Below, piece after piece: positions 1 to 12,900 of a stretch of DNA of 64,000 nucleotides (position 1 is the first letter of the stretch; each line of letters starts with the position of its first letter). The DNA lies in assembly GCA_030141605.1 (NCBI GenBank), contig JAQGDQ010000067.1, forward strand, positions 620,001 through 684,000, written 5' to 3'. Made by a program: the position numbers and the translations under genes. This DNA comes from Tubiluchus corallicola. Lineage: Eukaryota; Priapulida; Priapulimorpha; Priapulimorphida; Tubiluchidae. The notes under the pieces were generated by a model. It did not search any database. It was not told the DNA's origin and saw only the letters and a list, made by a program, of their open reading frames with translations.

Positions 1-940
1 TACCACATTAAACTACATTAAATTACACAACAGTGAGACTGCACTAAATTGCAAAGCACTAAGCTATACACTGCGTTGTAAATTTGGCCAGTTACCAAGA
101 TAAACCATTATGCTTAGTTGCCATAATTTACTAAACATAATCAGTAAATTACACTGTACCACCCAACACTATACAGTGCTATGCCACAGTAGGCTACACC
201 ATGCTACTCTTCACTCAACTACATTACACTACACTACACTACACTACACTACACTACACTACACTACACTACACTACACTACACTACACTACACTACACT
301 ACACTACACTACACTACACTACACTACACTACACTACACTATACTACACCACTGTACACTACACTACACTTCACTACACTATTTTGCACTACACTACACT
401 ACACTGCACTGTACTATACTACACTACACTACACTACACTACACTACACTACACTACACTACACTACACTACACTACACTACACTACATTACACTACACT
501 ACATTTTGCTACGCAAAGCTGTGCTTCGCTACATTACACTACACTATGCTACGCTACGCTACACTACACTACATTTTGCTATTCAAAGCTGTGCTATGCT
601 ACACTACACTACACTACACTACACTACACTACACTACACTACACTACACTACACTACACTACACTACACTACACTACACTACACTACACTACACTACACT
701 ACACTACACTACACTATGCTCTGCTTCATTTCGTTGCACTGCACTACATTTTGCTACGCAAAGCTGTGCTTTGCTACATTACACTACACTATGCTACGCT
801 ACGCTACACTACACTATATTTTGCTATGCAAAGCTGTGCTATGCTATGCTACACTACACTACACTACACTACACTACACTACACTACACTACACTATGCT
901 CTGCTTCATTTCATTGCACTGCACTGCACTGCAAATGTTT
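1..940. repeat. TACAC pentanucleotide array with higher-order units
   Basis: Nearly uninterrupted tandem copies of the 5-bp unit TACAC, broken by a recurrent spacer block (TTTTGCTACGCAAAGCTGTG and neighbours) near 505-590 and 745-850. Since 5 is not a multiple of 3, every frame translates as a 5-residue periodic peptide (LHYTT); these frames are not genes. The reverse-complement motif forms a second array at 18476-18614. Confidence 0.95.
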
Positions 941-1212
941 TACACAATTGGTTATTTGATCATACATTTTCTCATAGCACCACATCATGCTCGAAGATCC
1001 GTCTAGTGAATTATACATTAAAGGACATATTACGCGATGCGTATTAACGTATGGCAGTATTTATAATAGCAGTTTTGCTTTCAGTGAAAGGTTCCCAGAA
1101 GAGCTAAGCATAAGTTTGCTCACGATCATATTATTGGATGCGTATGAACGTTTGTAATTATATGTAATTAAGTCTTTAAATCATAGTGAACGTTCATCAA
1201 TCATTCTTTCAG

Positions 1213-1327
1213 AAATGTAAATTGGCCAACAAGACGCCAGATGAATATGCCACAGCTTATTGCACTAAACTTACTCAGTTTCCTTACTTCAAGAATCTTC
1301 TAACTGGTTCCGGAAAGCAGCTGCCTT
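1213..1327 (+). CDS. Reprolysin-like gene, antepenultimate exon
   Basis: The acceptor CTTTCAG ends at 1212 and the donor GTAAAG begins at 1328. It encodes KCKLANKTPDEYATAYC and onward to FESY, leaving one base to complete Asp in the next exon. Confidence 0.6.
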
Positions 1328-2928
1328 TTGAGAGCTATGGTAAAGTTCATGTATATATTGTAATTACAGTTATTACAGTTATAATTACAATTATATATAT
1401 ACATATATTGTCATTGGAATAAGGTATCATATTTACCTATAGGCTTATATTAGTTTCATATCTACACTTCTAATTCACAGGACAATCGCTTGATCTTAAT
1501 TATAGAAAAGACTCAGCCAATATCCCCGGAGATTCCTAAACACTTCGCGCACGTTATTTCTGGTACCTTGTAACTGTAACTTGAAGTGCATGTTTAATGA
1601 GTAAACACACTGAGCCATTAAAATAAATACCAGAAAGGTATTTCAATTCATGCCTAAGCGAGTCTAACCGTTTCAATATTATACAGACCTATATAATGCA
1701 CATCGTATGGAAACATTTCTGGTAACTCAATGGCATCATTTAGTAATGGATTTTGGGTTAGCTGCTTAAAAATTGTTATTATAAAATAATTTGGCTCTCC
1801 ATCGTGTATTTTTGATAGGCTAGTCGCATTTGTGTTTTTTGATTGACTTACAAAATCCTGGGCTCAATTTCTCTTAAGCACTAAACGTTTCGGTTATTCC
1901 TTAACCAACATCAGTAGTTGTACGTCTGCAAGTATAAAAATATTACTTTCCAAACTGTTCGCTCTAACATAAAAATATATTTTCTTTTGAATTATAAATG
2001 TTGTAGCACCTATAACTTAAGCATTTTGATTTAATAATTTGTGAAAATTGCAGAAGCAAAATATTTAAAATTTCTTCTGGAATCCTGACAAATTATTAAA
2101 TCAAAATGCTCAAATTATGGTGCTATAAATTTTAAATTTTTTCAAAAGTATTGAAAAATTTAAATTTATGTTAGCTAAACAGTTTATAACCGTATCTTAT
2201 ATATTATCCAGATGTACAACTGTTAATGGAAAATAATTTTCTAATAATTTCTAGTTTATAATAAAGATTTTCTAACACAATGCTTGACTGTATTAGACAT
2301 TTGAATGCATCTTAACACTTGTTAAATACTTTAGATGTGCCAAACCCTCAAAGTCGAGATGTAGCTTGCATTACTGCCTGTCAGCTGAGTGGAACATCGG
2401 ACACTCGATTTACACTTATCAGGAATTACTTCCCAGATGGGACACCTTGTGGGGGAGAAAAAACACCCAGACATTACTGCGTTGACAAGAAATGCATGGT
2501 AAATAAGTTTTATAATATTTGTAATGAGGTCTCAGATTAGTTTACCTACCTTATTAATATTTTCAAATGATTTTGTTGGTTCTATATTGCTAAAAAGGCA
2601 TATATCATTTTTTAGATATGAGATTAATCTAATTAGAGCGATAGAGACACATGGTCTATATGCTATCGTAATCTCAAGCAGTAAACAGTTGTTTTCTAAA
2701 TTACATAGATCTATATAATATTTCGCAAGCATTCTGTAACGTAGAATTAATTTGTTTTACACGGTACTATAATACAGCTAGACATCGTTTATCTCTAGTT
2801 ACCTGTAGAAATATTGATTATAAGCTGTATGGATTAATATAAGCAGTTATTATCATGTTTCTCATTTTCAGGGTTTTGACTGCAATGGAAAACTAAAGGC
2901 TGACACTAGATATGAAGACTGTACATAG
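1213..2928 (+). CDS. 3' end of a probable M12B (reprolysin) metalloprotease gene, cysteine-rich region
   Basis: Three exons join in phase: 1213-1327, 2335-2498 and 2872-2928 (stop TAG 2926-2928). The 111-residue peptide is cysteine-rich and follows the ADAMTS/tick-metalloprotease C-terminal pattern: an acidic FESYD segment, a pair of cysteines spaced C-x3-C, then DGTPCG, HYCVDKKC and a final FDCNGK stretch. In the family this region follows the zinc protease and disintegrin-like domains and helps substrate binding outside the cell. No HExxHxxGxxH protease exon is visible upstream; positions 1-1212 hold a satellite and unassigned sequence, so the gene is partial here. A polyadenylation signal AATAAA lies at 3084-3089. 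The splice model is well supported by phase; assignment to ADAM, ADAMTS or a tick-like group is inference. Confidence 0.62.
1912..2222. mobile_element. Snapback MITE (long inverted repeat, about 310 bp)
   Basis: Nearly the whole segment folds on itself. The arm at about 1917-2042 is the inverted complement of about 2088-2222. The best matched stretch is GCATTTTGATTTAATAATTT (2022-2041) against AAATTATTAAATCAAAATGC. The ends begin CAG and finish CTG (CAGTAGTTGTAC / GTACAACTG). It lies in the intron between the first two reprolysin-like exons. No transposase and no clear target duplication are seen. Confidence 0.7.
2335..2498 (+). CDS. Reprolysin-like gene, penultimate exon (DGTPCG motif)
   Basis: The acceptor ACTTTAG ends at 2334 and the donor GTAAAT begins at 2499. 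It carries VACITACQL, the family-typical DGTPCG and HYCVDKKC motifs and ends in phase 0. Confidence 0.68.
2872..2928 (+). CDS. Reprolysin-like gene, terminal exon
   Basis: The acceptor TTTTCAG ends at 2871. It encodes GFDCNGKLKADTRYEDCT and stops at TAG. Six residues after the DKKC motif, FDCNGK matches the usual continuation of the cysteine-rich domain. Confidence 0.6.
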   Translation, partial: GFDCNGKLKADTRYEDCT

Positions 2929-4656
2929 ATATTAAATCTAGTCTAGTATAAGTAACAAATTTTTGTATAAAAACAGTAAAGATTGCTGTATTATGCTAAC
3001 TTATATGTGGGGGTCAATTATGGGACACTTAGTGACACTGTCTTCTACTTCACTATGAAATCGATAACTCTTACTAGCTGAAGAATAAAATTAATGCTCA
3101 AGAAAAAGGTAATGTAAAACAGCATTATAGATACATATGTTTATTGTTGAGATAAAGTGCTAACGTTATAACAATTCATTTATGTTAGAAATTGTTGGTG
3201 ATTATTAAAATTTGTCATTTAAAAATATTTTAGAATTGTAAATAATTGATTGGTATTTTTGCCGTCTATTGTTTTGTTTTATTATAATTACTGCCTAGGT
3301 CGTTCATGAATTACAGTAAAATGTCTTACAGTGACAACTTATATCTTTCTGAGACATTACAAGTATCAATGGTGCAAGAATTTCGAGTTTCAGTTTACTC
3401 AGCTTAATTCAGAATTGCTGTGCTTGCTTACAGTTTAGCACAATGTATCTAGTCATTTTAACAACACCTACAATTTGCCATGTCAGTCAACCGTCATATA
3501 CCGCGTTTTATAATTTGCTGAACATAATTTTTTAAAGACGCGTGTGCAGTTATGGTGTGAACACAAAACCACCACTTTCCTGCAAATAAAAAATGGATTC
3601 TCACTTGGCGTTTTCCGCTAACCACGTATCATGGAGGAATAGCAGCGCATCATGGTGCGTGCATGGCGACTTACGTTAAGCAGTGTCAAGCCTTGTCAGT
3701 AAATGGATGGATGACTGACAGGACTACTCTACTGCTGCTGTATGGTGTAATCGCTCGTACTTTTCTGGACTGTTTATCTTCATTGAAAGTGGCAAACTCT
3801 CTTTTGCCAGACATTATTAGATCTTAGAACCGTCTCCATGACAGTTGAGGTGGTTGCGCCTGGAATCTGAGTTGGAAAGTGTTGAACTGCCTACAGAAAA
3901 ACATTCAGGAAATGACAAATGCGTCTCAGAAATTGCATTTATGAATTTGTCAATAATACTTGAATGGACATTAAATTTCGCTGTGGTAGTCATTTTAGTT
4001 TCGCTTGTTATAAAGTCAATAATTATGTTACTCTCTGAAATAGAAGGATGGCTAAGAAGTAATTGTACTTTTTATTTAGAATGTAGTATGTAGTTACACG
4101 TAATTATTATAATTATAATTATAATTACTTTTACTTAGACGCTGGATAACATGTAAATCAGATGCTGGGAAAATTGTTTGTTTGTTTGTAACACATAAAC
4201 ATCCAAAGATAACTTTTATTTGTAATTTATTGTGAATTTACCTTTCTTGTAGAAATTGCAATTTTAATAAATAGCATGCCACTGGATAATAAAGCAAGGA
4301 AGATGCAAGGAAGCCAATTTGCTTGTAACTAGAAAAAATAATACACTACTCGATTCCTTTTCTATTCTTTAAGCTCCAGAAATAAATGTCTTTGTCAAAG
4401 AAAAATAATCTCTCTGCAATAGATATCATGAAACTATCCTTGTTGCAATTAACATTTATACAACCTTTAACTTACTAGGGACTAAAAAGATAATTTTACA
4501 TTGAAAGCGAAGATTAAAGCGCAGAATTTCCAGCGACGTAATAACTATTTAAGTGCACTAATTAATTATTGAGAATCTTTATTCCAAAATTGTTACTAGT
4601 GATGGAATAACTCCTCAATGGTAAATAACGTGAGGAAACATGAAAAAACATGGACA

Positions 4657-4727
4657 TAGCTCGGACTTCAACCAGGAACACCACACTTATGAAATGAGCA
4701 TCACAACCATTAGACTAACGTTCATCA
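4657..4727 (-). repeat. tRNA-like sequence (SINE head or tRNA pseudogene)
   Basis: On the minus strand, TTAGTCTAATGGTT resembles a polymerase III A box (compare tRNA-Asp/Glu TTAGTATAGTGGTT). About 30 nt later GGTTGAAGTCC resembles the B box. The acceptor stem pairs poorly, so an active tRNA is unlikely; a tRNA-derived SINE or relic is more likely. Confidence 0.42.
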
Positions 4728-5462
4728 TAACAGGTTTCAGTTCAATTGTATAGCAACTTAATAAACACTTCCAAGATTATCTGTCATTCCGAAATCTTAG
4801 TTTCCGAAATAAGATTAATGCTTTACATGCAGAGCTGAATGTATTTTAGCTGTTTCATTTCCAAGGTTAGTTTACTCTTTCCTATCATGATCACATGTGG
4901 CGTGACCTTCGCCTTGTAAGGAGACGTTCTGATCCAGGTTGTGTCCAACATTTTCCATTTCTTTCGAATAATTTCGGTTTCAAAATTAAAACGTTTATTC
5001 CACCAAAATACCAATCATTATTACATTTAAGCCTGTAAATTAATACTAGACCAGTGAATGGATATGTTATTAGCATTCTAGGAAACCCTGAAACCAACCA
5101 AAAAGCCTCATGCTAGCCACATTTTACCTTACATACATGAATAACTATGAAGGTCTTAGAAACATTAGACTAAATCCGAATGACATGCACCTGGGATTTG
5201 GCGAGATTTGCGGCGAAAGGAAGTGCCCCGAGCTAGATACAGGAACATCTGAACAGTAACATTCACTAAACTAACTGAAAGACTCTGATACAAAACTTAC
5301 GACACATATTTAGTAAAAAATAAAATTGAGAAAAAAATGAAAAGTAAGTTGATTTCGGAAAATTGCAGAAAATCAATGAATCAAAAGATGAATTTCTTTT
5401 GTTAAAGCCGATACTTAATAAATCTCAAGTGTAAAGCGCAGAGCAATTTTCATTGATCCACA

Positions 5463-5686
5463 ATGGTTAGTGCAGTGCGCATGGCATTATTAAAGCAATT
5501 TGCTACAGATACATGTGCCGTGAAACAACAGGAAGCCAGGCACAGAGTGACAACCCGGAAGATTTGCGTGATCAGCACAGGAATTTGTTAGCTTTGTGTC
5601 TTAAATGCGCTTATAGTGATGCGCGAGACAAGGTTGTAATTGAAAAAGAAAACAAGCTAAAAGCTGAACAGTCGTCGTCTTCATAA
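5463..5686 (+). pseudogene. Unrecognised coding-like fragment with a frameshift
   Basis: From ATG 5463 one frame reads MVSAVRMALLKQFATDTC and on to KQQEARHR. Near 5545 the protein-like signal moves to another frame reading DNPEDLRDQHRNLLALCLKC and then a charged segment ending in four serines before TAA at 5684-5686. Both halves have the composition of a soluble helical protein and no intron is evident. An in-frame TGA precedes the ATG. I do not recognise the family. It may be a processed pseudogene fragment, a degraded terminal exon, or a single-base sequencing error in a small gene. Confidence 0.35.
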
Positions 5687-6173
5687 ATTTAGTTAAATCT
5701 TCCTTGTGCTTATCTTTGTTTCCCTTTTTGTGATAATGTGAAATTTTCCTAGTTACTTTATGTTTCACTAATCCAGCGCTTTTTTTCTAGTGATCACTAT
5801 AATCCGTAAAGACAATATGAAAAAAGGAGATTTTATGTGCTAGCCCAAAATTAGGTAGCATCAGGTGTCCAAATTGACGAAGCTAATGTGACCACGGTAG
5901 TGATTTTGAAATGTAAAATATATAATTTTAAATGGCGATGTAAGGGTAGCGTTAACATATTCATAAACTACATGTATTATTACTACCACCACTACATGTT
6001 AACTACTAAAATTTATTTTTCTATTTAGCATTTTTTCGACGTGTAGGTGAAGGAATTTTAAAGAACGCTATTGATCCATTACTGACGTATTTATGTTAGC
6101 AAAAAAGTTTAGCAGTATTGACAAAGTTTTCTTTAAGTAACTCGCAAACGAGCTATTAATCAAACATAAAACA

Positions 6174-6959
6174 ATGTATGGTCTACTATTACAAGCTATA
6201 GCAGAATATTTAAAGCAAACTTTGGGTCAAACGCAATGGGAAAACATTAGGAAGAGAGCAGGGATTCGTCACCACACGTTTTCAACACATAAAGTGTATT
6301 CAGAAACAATTATTCCAAGAATTGCTCAAGCTACTACTGAAGTGACTGGAGTTAGTCGTGATGAACTGATGGAGAGTTTTGGCTGGTATTTTGTCTCGTA
6401 TTCTGGTAGCTATGGATATGATAGAATCCAGAAAGTTCTTGGAAGAAATCTGCGCGATTTTCTTAATGGTTTGGATAATTTGCACGAGTATCTGCGATTT
6501 AGTTACCCAAAAATCAAAGCGCCCTCCTTTATTTGCGAGCAGGAAACATCGTCAGGGATGGTAGTGCATTACAGATCACGACGCAAAGGCTTTAATGCTT
6601 ACGTAAGAGGCCAGATAAGGTGTATCGCCAACAAAATCTACGGGCAAGATGTAAAGGTGGACATTTTAAAAGAGGAAAATTTAAAAGATCGTGTAAGTGT
6701 TACTATGGAGCTACATTTTGACAATAGGGCATTCACGCCTTATAAGGAAATTGAGAGGCAACTTCTTGAGCAAAATATGCCTATACGATCAACTGTGTTT
6801 TTTGACGTTTTTCCATTTCATTTAGTTTTTGATAGAATGATGTTAATTCAGCATGCTGGGGCAGGCATCATATCAGTTTTAGGAGAGTCAGTGATTGGGC
6901 ACAGCATCGATGAAATGTTCTCTATTGTTAGACCTCTTATTGATTTTAGCTGGGAACAA
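6174..6959 (+). CDS. Cyclase exon 1: HNOB heme domain and start of HNOBA
   Basis: It encodes residues 1-262 and ends at donor GTAAGT (6960) in phase 0. The motif [14 protein letters not shown] contains the heme-ligand His104; APSFIC and YRSRRKG follow. The end ([10 protein letters not shown]) matches the family HNOBA start. Confidence 0.95.
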
Positions 6960-9900
6960 GTAAGTGTTTTTAGTTATTAAATAGATATTTAGTAGATATT
7001 AAAGGCTTGCAAAAAGTTTTGTTGTTAGAGCGTATACGATATCATTCCTTCTTCACATCACAGTGACTTCATCATAATCATCATGACTTAAAACATAAAT
7101 GAAGGTTACAGTTGAGTTAACAACAAATCAAAATTACGTAATTAACGATATGTATACCATCTCTAATATTTAATTAGTTGTTTTTATTTGAAAAGTTTAT
7201 AAAAGATAAAATAAAACAAAAATGAAAATACATTTAACTGAAGCCTACTCAACAAAAATAAATCCTGGAGTGATGTGCATACCACAAAAATTCGATGTTG
7301 TTTTCTGTGTAATTTTCTGCATATCGAAGAAATAATCTATGGATTATTTACGTTATTGTCATGGCTAGTATTCGATATAATTTATATGCAAATCAATTCT
7401 TCCCACAGTGATAATATAAACGTTTTTGTATTTATTTGACAACATACAGCGCTGACTTCGCTCCAAACAAAAATTTGTAATGGAAATTGCTAAATTAAAA
7501 AAATGCAGTTGAACTAAGTATAATGAAGTCCACCACAAAACCGATCCTGGTTTCCCAAATTTCACTCAAAATGTTCAGCATATATAATAGAGCAGAAACT
7601 GTAGCCAAATGTGCAATAAGTCAGCAGCTTTTCCTGTTTATGTCACGAGAAAAGAATAGCTATAAAATGTCATTATTGCATCAATGATACTTATCTGGGC
7701 AGCGTGCGAGTTCCAGGGGACCAATAAAAGATTGACCGGGCAACGTCGTATTGCACGGCGTTGAATATTCTGGGTCCGGGCAGGTCGACTTGGTAAGGTG
7801 AACACAATCATTGATTCTTTTTGGTTGACATTTCCTTTGACTTTAGCGAGTCAACCCAGAGTATCAACCTTCTACGACACTATGCCGTTCTTATAAATGA
7901 CGACATTCGGTGTACAAAAGACATTAAATGTACTTTGTAGTGTGATTATTTTTATTTTGTAATAAGTTAAGTTTTAAATATTTATTTTTAAGTTAAGTTT
8001 CCTAACTTCTGTTTGAAGTAAGCTGTTATACGCGTTATGCGTGTTGCTTGTACATGTTGGCAATTTCGTTAAAGAGGTCACATATTTCTTTTCGCTTTTC
8101 ATTATAACATGATTTTCCCATATGATGGTGTAAAATGATCAATCATTATAATTAAGAAAAGAAAATGCGCCGCTGCACTTAAGTACCTGCTCAATAAAAA
8201 TATTGCTACTGAGCAACGAGCTCTACATTCAGTTTACAGACAGTGTCACTTTCACGTGAAAATGATTGTGTTAACAGTATTTAGGTAAGCTATCAGTATC
8301 AGTGATATCAGTTAGTTTCGTTTGTTTGCAACATTTATGTTATTCAGGAAAATTTTCAGAATGTTCAGTAATAATGTCAATAAACTAACACATCTCGCAT
8401 AAATTTATAACTTAGTGACATCTAATAAAATGGCGCTTTAGATGTGCCCAGTTTTAACAAAGTTACTTCTTTGCACAAGATGCTGAGCTGTTGTAACGTC
8501 ACTAGCAGCAACATAGTACAATCTATTCCTGAAAATTCCTTTTACAATTTTATAATCAAATTATTGATGAATAAGGCAACGCAAGAAAGGGCCCTAGAAA
8601 TAATCGTTGCGCTAAGACCAGTACTGCTGGTGCACATGCGGTAGCGTCATTATAATAGACGTCAGAAATGATTATGACGACAGTAACGGACACAGTGTTC
8701 AACTACTTTTTTACTTTATGCATCTTGAACAGATTTAATAACTTTTATAGATAATGGCACATAGTAATAATGTGTTCGAAATGGCAACTAATCAACCAAT
8801 AGCAGCTGACGATGACTACACTGATGATGAAGCCAGTCACAGTAAGTAAAACTATATGTGCTAAGTTTGTTCTGAATGACCAGGGTTAGAATATTGTTGT
8901 CGGGCAAAGATTAGTCACACAAACCTTTGCAAATGAGTTATTAAATTGCCGAAGTCATGAAATGCTATATACAACAACTATTGCAGTGTACAGAACATAC
9001 TATGATACTCAGTCTAAAAGATTGCTGAACTCACACTTTAAAAGCTTGTCAGCGTTTTGAGAGCCTTGGTAAAAATTAGGTTTTAGTAATTCATTATTTT
9101 AATTTAATTTTAATTTATTGAGTATAAAAATTGTACAATTATAAATTACAAAGACGCAATACACAATATTTGACCAAACCTGTGTTATTTAGAACAAATT
9201 TTGATCATGCACATTGAGAGTATAATAAAGTATTAGGCTAGCTAGTATATAGGTATAAGTCCCAAAGGCCGAGTGCATGTAATTAGACGACTACGCGCGA
9301 GCGATAAAATAGTTAGTATCTTATCAAATAAGCATGATGTTATTAACGAGCACTGAACGGCTGTCCCAAGTCCCTACTTCTTACTGTTGTAGATATCGAC
9401 CTGACAATGACGGCCTGTATTCTGACTGAGTTACCGCAGTGCATGAGGTCTGTACAATTACACTATAATTTGGACCTTTAATTTGTCACTAAACTCATTT
9501 ACACTAGGCAGAGAATACTCTACTTGCCGTGGATGTTTTTGATCTAAATGTAAAGTAAACGAAAACACAGCCAGAAAGACCATTAGGGCTAGAGCATTTT
9601 TTGTGACTACCTCACAGGTATGTGGTCACAGATGCATGTAAATAAAAACATAGCCAGAAAGACCATTAGGCCTAGAGGATTTTTCTGACCGCCTCACAGA
9701 TATGTGGTCACAGAAGATATAAATAATATAACAACTATTTCATGATAGAGTTATTCAATGCAATTACAAGTTGTTTTCAATATTATAAAAAAAGTTGTAT
9801 ATTGTCTAAAATTGTTGCGATGATAATAGTAAATGGTAAAATTAAATTGAGAATCAGGCTTTAAAAGCATTTACAGGGCTAAACATATTGCACCAGCCTA

Positions 9901-12900
9901 CACAAATTCGTTTTTGGATTTAAAAATGCTAAAAGAAGACACGTAGACTTAATACTCATTAATACTACTTAAGACTATACACATTAAGTACTAATTATAA
10001 TGTAATAAGTACTCGTTTACAGTCTACGTTTACAAAGAGGTCCATCCGCAGTGCAACAGTTTTACAAAAGTGTAAACAACTGACTGAAATTGTATTTCCA
10101 ATTACTAGCGTCCGAGTAAAACTTTGTATTTCCTAATCAGCAAACTGCCTTTTTTGTCGTTTCGTCAACACTGGGTAATCTCACTGATGCGCAGCGAAAA
10201 ATTACCATGTTAAAACGCATGCTATCTATACATAATTGTACAGCGTACAACCTAATTGTTAGACGAAAGAAAAAAGTAAATAAACATATAATTAAAATGT
10301 ATATTGACAGCAAAACGTATAAAGGCAAAAAGACTACATTATAATCCTTTTCCTAACGAAATGTGTACTGGCGAAGTGAAACATTTGTTAAATAGGACCG
10401 CAAATGGTAAAGAAATCAGCAGAGATTTTTCACTGGCGAAGTGTGTACAACTGGTGAACTGAGACTTTTGTTAAAGAATAAGGTAATAACACACAGCAGA
10501 TAAATTTTGACGGAGAACTGTACCAAGTCGAAGTGTAACTCACTGGCAATAGTGTGCTATAGGGCGCACTGTGCCACTGGTGAAGTGGTATGCAATCGTC
10601 ATTTATAACTTGAAGAATGCATGCACGTCTGGTTTCATTAGCGGGTTTCCTTACAGTAAAACCACGTATCTTGAACATATGCGCTCGGTCATATCAGAAA
10701 TCTGAAGCAGTCCAAGGCTAAAACATGTATTGTTTTACAAGTAAAAAGTTCAGCTTTACGCCATAACAAAACATCTATAATGCAATTTTATTTTAGCTAA
10801 CTCGGGTTTAAGAAAACGCTTTTGCTGTCCTCGGATAGGTATTGACGGTTGCGCTTTTGTAGCGTACGGGAAACATGACACGCCATACTTGTATAATCGT
10901 TGTGAACAGTAACAGACTTTATATAAAACGAATGTCAATTTTTGTAGCATTTTTCAGTTTTTGAGTTGATCATTTCGAACAGTACTGATTTCCTTCTCGG
11001 TTGTCAATTGAAACTGTAGTTAAATTAAATTACTTGCAGCTAAAGTTTAAAAACAACTTACAATAGAAATCTACACGTCTTCTAACTACTCCATCTATCT
11101 ATGTGTCTGTCCTAAGTACTGAGATTCCTGTTTTTGGCTATAAAGTTACTCATAAGCTTTGTTTCATTTGCTAACCAGTACTAATTTATGCACAACTTGA
11201 ACTGGGTGTAGAAATAAAGAACAAAGAGTTTAAGAAAGCCTTAAATATGATAAATGTTTTCAGATTGGAAGCAAGCCAGAAGAGCAATTAGAGGTGCTTC
11301 TGTTGACGTTGATTCAATGAAAAATGGCCGCTCATACACGCTGTGTAGGTCTAATGTTTAGTTTTTATATTTTTAATTTTCAATCAATTAATTAAACATG
11401 TCGGAAAAAATGAACTGAACCGTTGAACACAGTTGCACATCTGAGTTTCCCATACTGCACATTTTGCTCGGTGTAAATCTCCACAAGAATTGATTAGTGG
11501 ATGACGTCATTTCGAGCAACTTCAGTATTTCAGCGCTGTAAAACAGAGTAACGCAGCAACTTAATTATATTCAATTTGCAGGGTTGGCAAACCCCTTGTA
11601 AATTTATAGGTCTCTCACTGAGAGAAACCTCAGTTTTTCTGATGAAACTGTGTTCAAAAATTATGAGATGGTAGCCAACCTCCTACGCAGCTGGGATTTG
11701 TGCGAATAATTGCATTGAACACTATGAAGATTCTAGGATACGCAGAGTGTTAGTGGAATGTGTGAACTCACTTGAGACGAGGGCTTTGCCATTCGATTAT
11801 ACTTGAATTAATATAACGTTTTGACTTGTCTAGTCTGACGAGCAAAAATGGCGTGAGGCCGTAAATTAATTTTTTTTCACTCGGCTGTCTATGTAAAAAA
11901 ATGTTCTACAAAAATTTAAACAACTGGTGCTTCGATAGATTGCAGTGAGTTAATTTGATTAAATCTTTTCTCACTGGTGAGCCAGTAAGTGACAGACGAA
12001 TGATGTGTGAGCTGGCGAACCAGTGAGTGACAGATGAATAACGAATGAGCTGGCGAGCCAGTGAGTGACAGACGAATGACGAGTGAGCCAGTAAGTGACA
12101 GACGAGTGAGCTGGCGAGCCATTGAGTGACAGATGAATGACAAATGAGATGACGAGCCAGTGAGTGACAGATGAATGACGAGTGAACTGGCAAGCCAGTG
12201 AGTGACAGATGAATGACGAGTGAACTGGCAAGCCAGTGAGTGACAGATGAATGACGAGTGAACTGGCAAGCCAGTGAGTGACAGATGAATGATGTGTGAG
12301 CTGGCAAGCCAGTGAGTGACAGATGAATGATGTGTGAGCTAGCGAGCCAGAGAGTGACAAATGAATGAGAGTAAGCTGGTGAGCCAGTGAGTAAATGTGC
12401 ATTAAAAAGACTAAGTAGACAAATGAGATCGAGAGAAATAGCATAGTAATCGAGGTATTTAGCTGGCTGATTTGCTTCTGTCTTTCTCAGTTACAGTTAG
12501 TGTATTACCAATATGGGAGTACCAGCGTGACAGGCCTCATAAAAATAAACATTTTCTCACCGCCATTTTATAATAAATTTGTTAAGAATATTCATCAATG
12601 CAAAAAATATTGTAAAAATACTTATGCGTCAGGTGCAAAGTTAACACTACACGCATAGTGACATTAATATATAATAGATACAGATAATAGATACAAATCG
12701 TTTTATACTTACATTATACACATTTATCACAAGTACATTTTTGCACGTATTATGCAATAAAATTATATATTAGAATTATCAAGTAATGGCCGGGGATAAA
12801 TAATTATAGTTACTGTGCATATAAATATAGTCGTGTTTGTAGTATAAGGCTATTCAAATCTGTTTAAGCTGTGTTCTTTTAATTTTATTTTAAAGTTAAA

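Larger units (their letters stand above)
2929..6173. other. Intergenic region between the reprolysin-like and cyclase genes
   Basis: AT-rich sequence with no intact gene that I recognise. It contains the reprolysin-like polyadenylation signal (3084-3089), a tRNA-like segment on the minus strand (about 4657-4727) and a frameshifted coding-like stretch (5463-5686), listed separately. Confidence 0.6.

Noticed and set aside
110-1047. Long open frames at the window start (up to 298 codons)
   Set aside because: They are translations of the TACAC pentanucleotide in all frames; the periodic LHYTT peptide is an artefact.
8444-8644. 66-codon frame just before cyclase exon 2
   Set aside because: It does not fit the phase or family sequence between exons 1 and 2, which join perfectly without it.
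11906-12444. Three overlapping minus-strand frames of 117-157 codons, or a CRISPR-like array
   Set aside because: A 38-bp minisatellite with no stop in any phase explains the frames. There are direct repeats but no unique spacers and no bacterial context.
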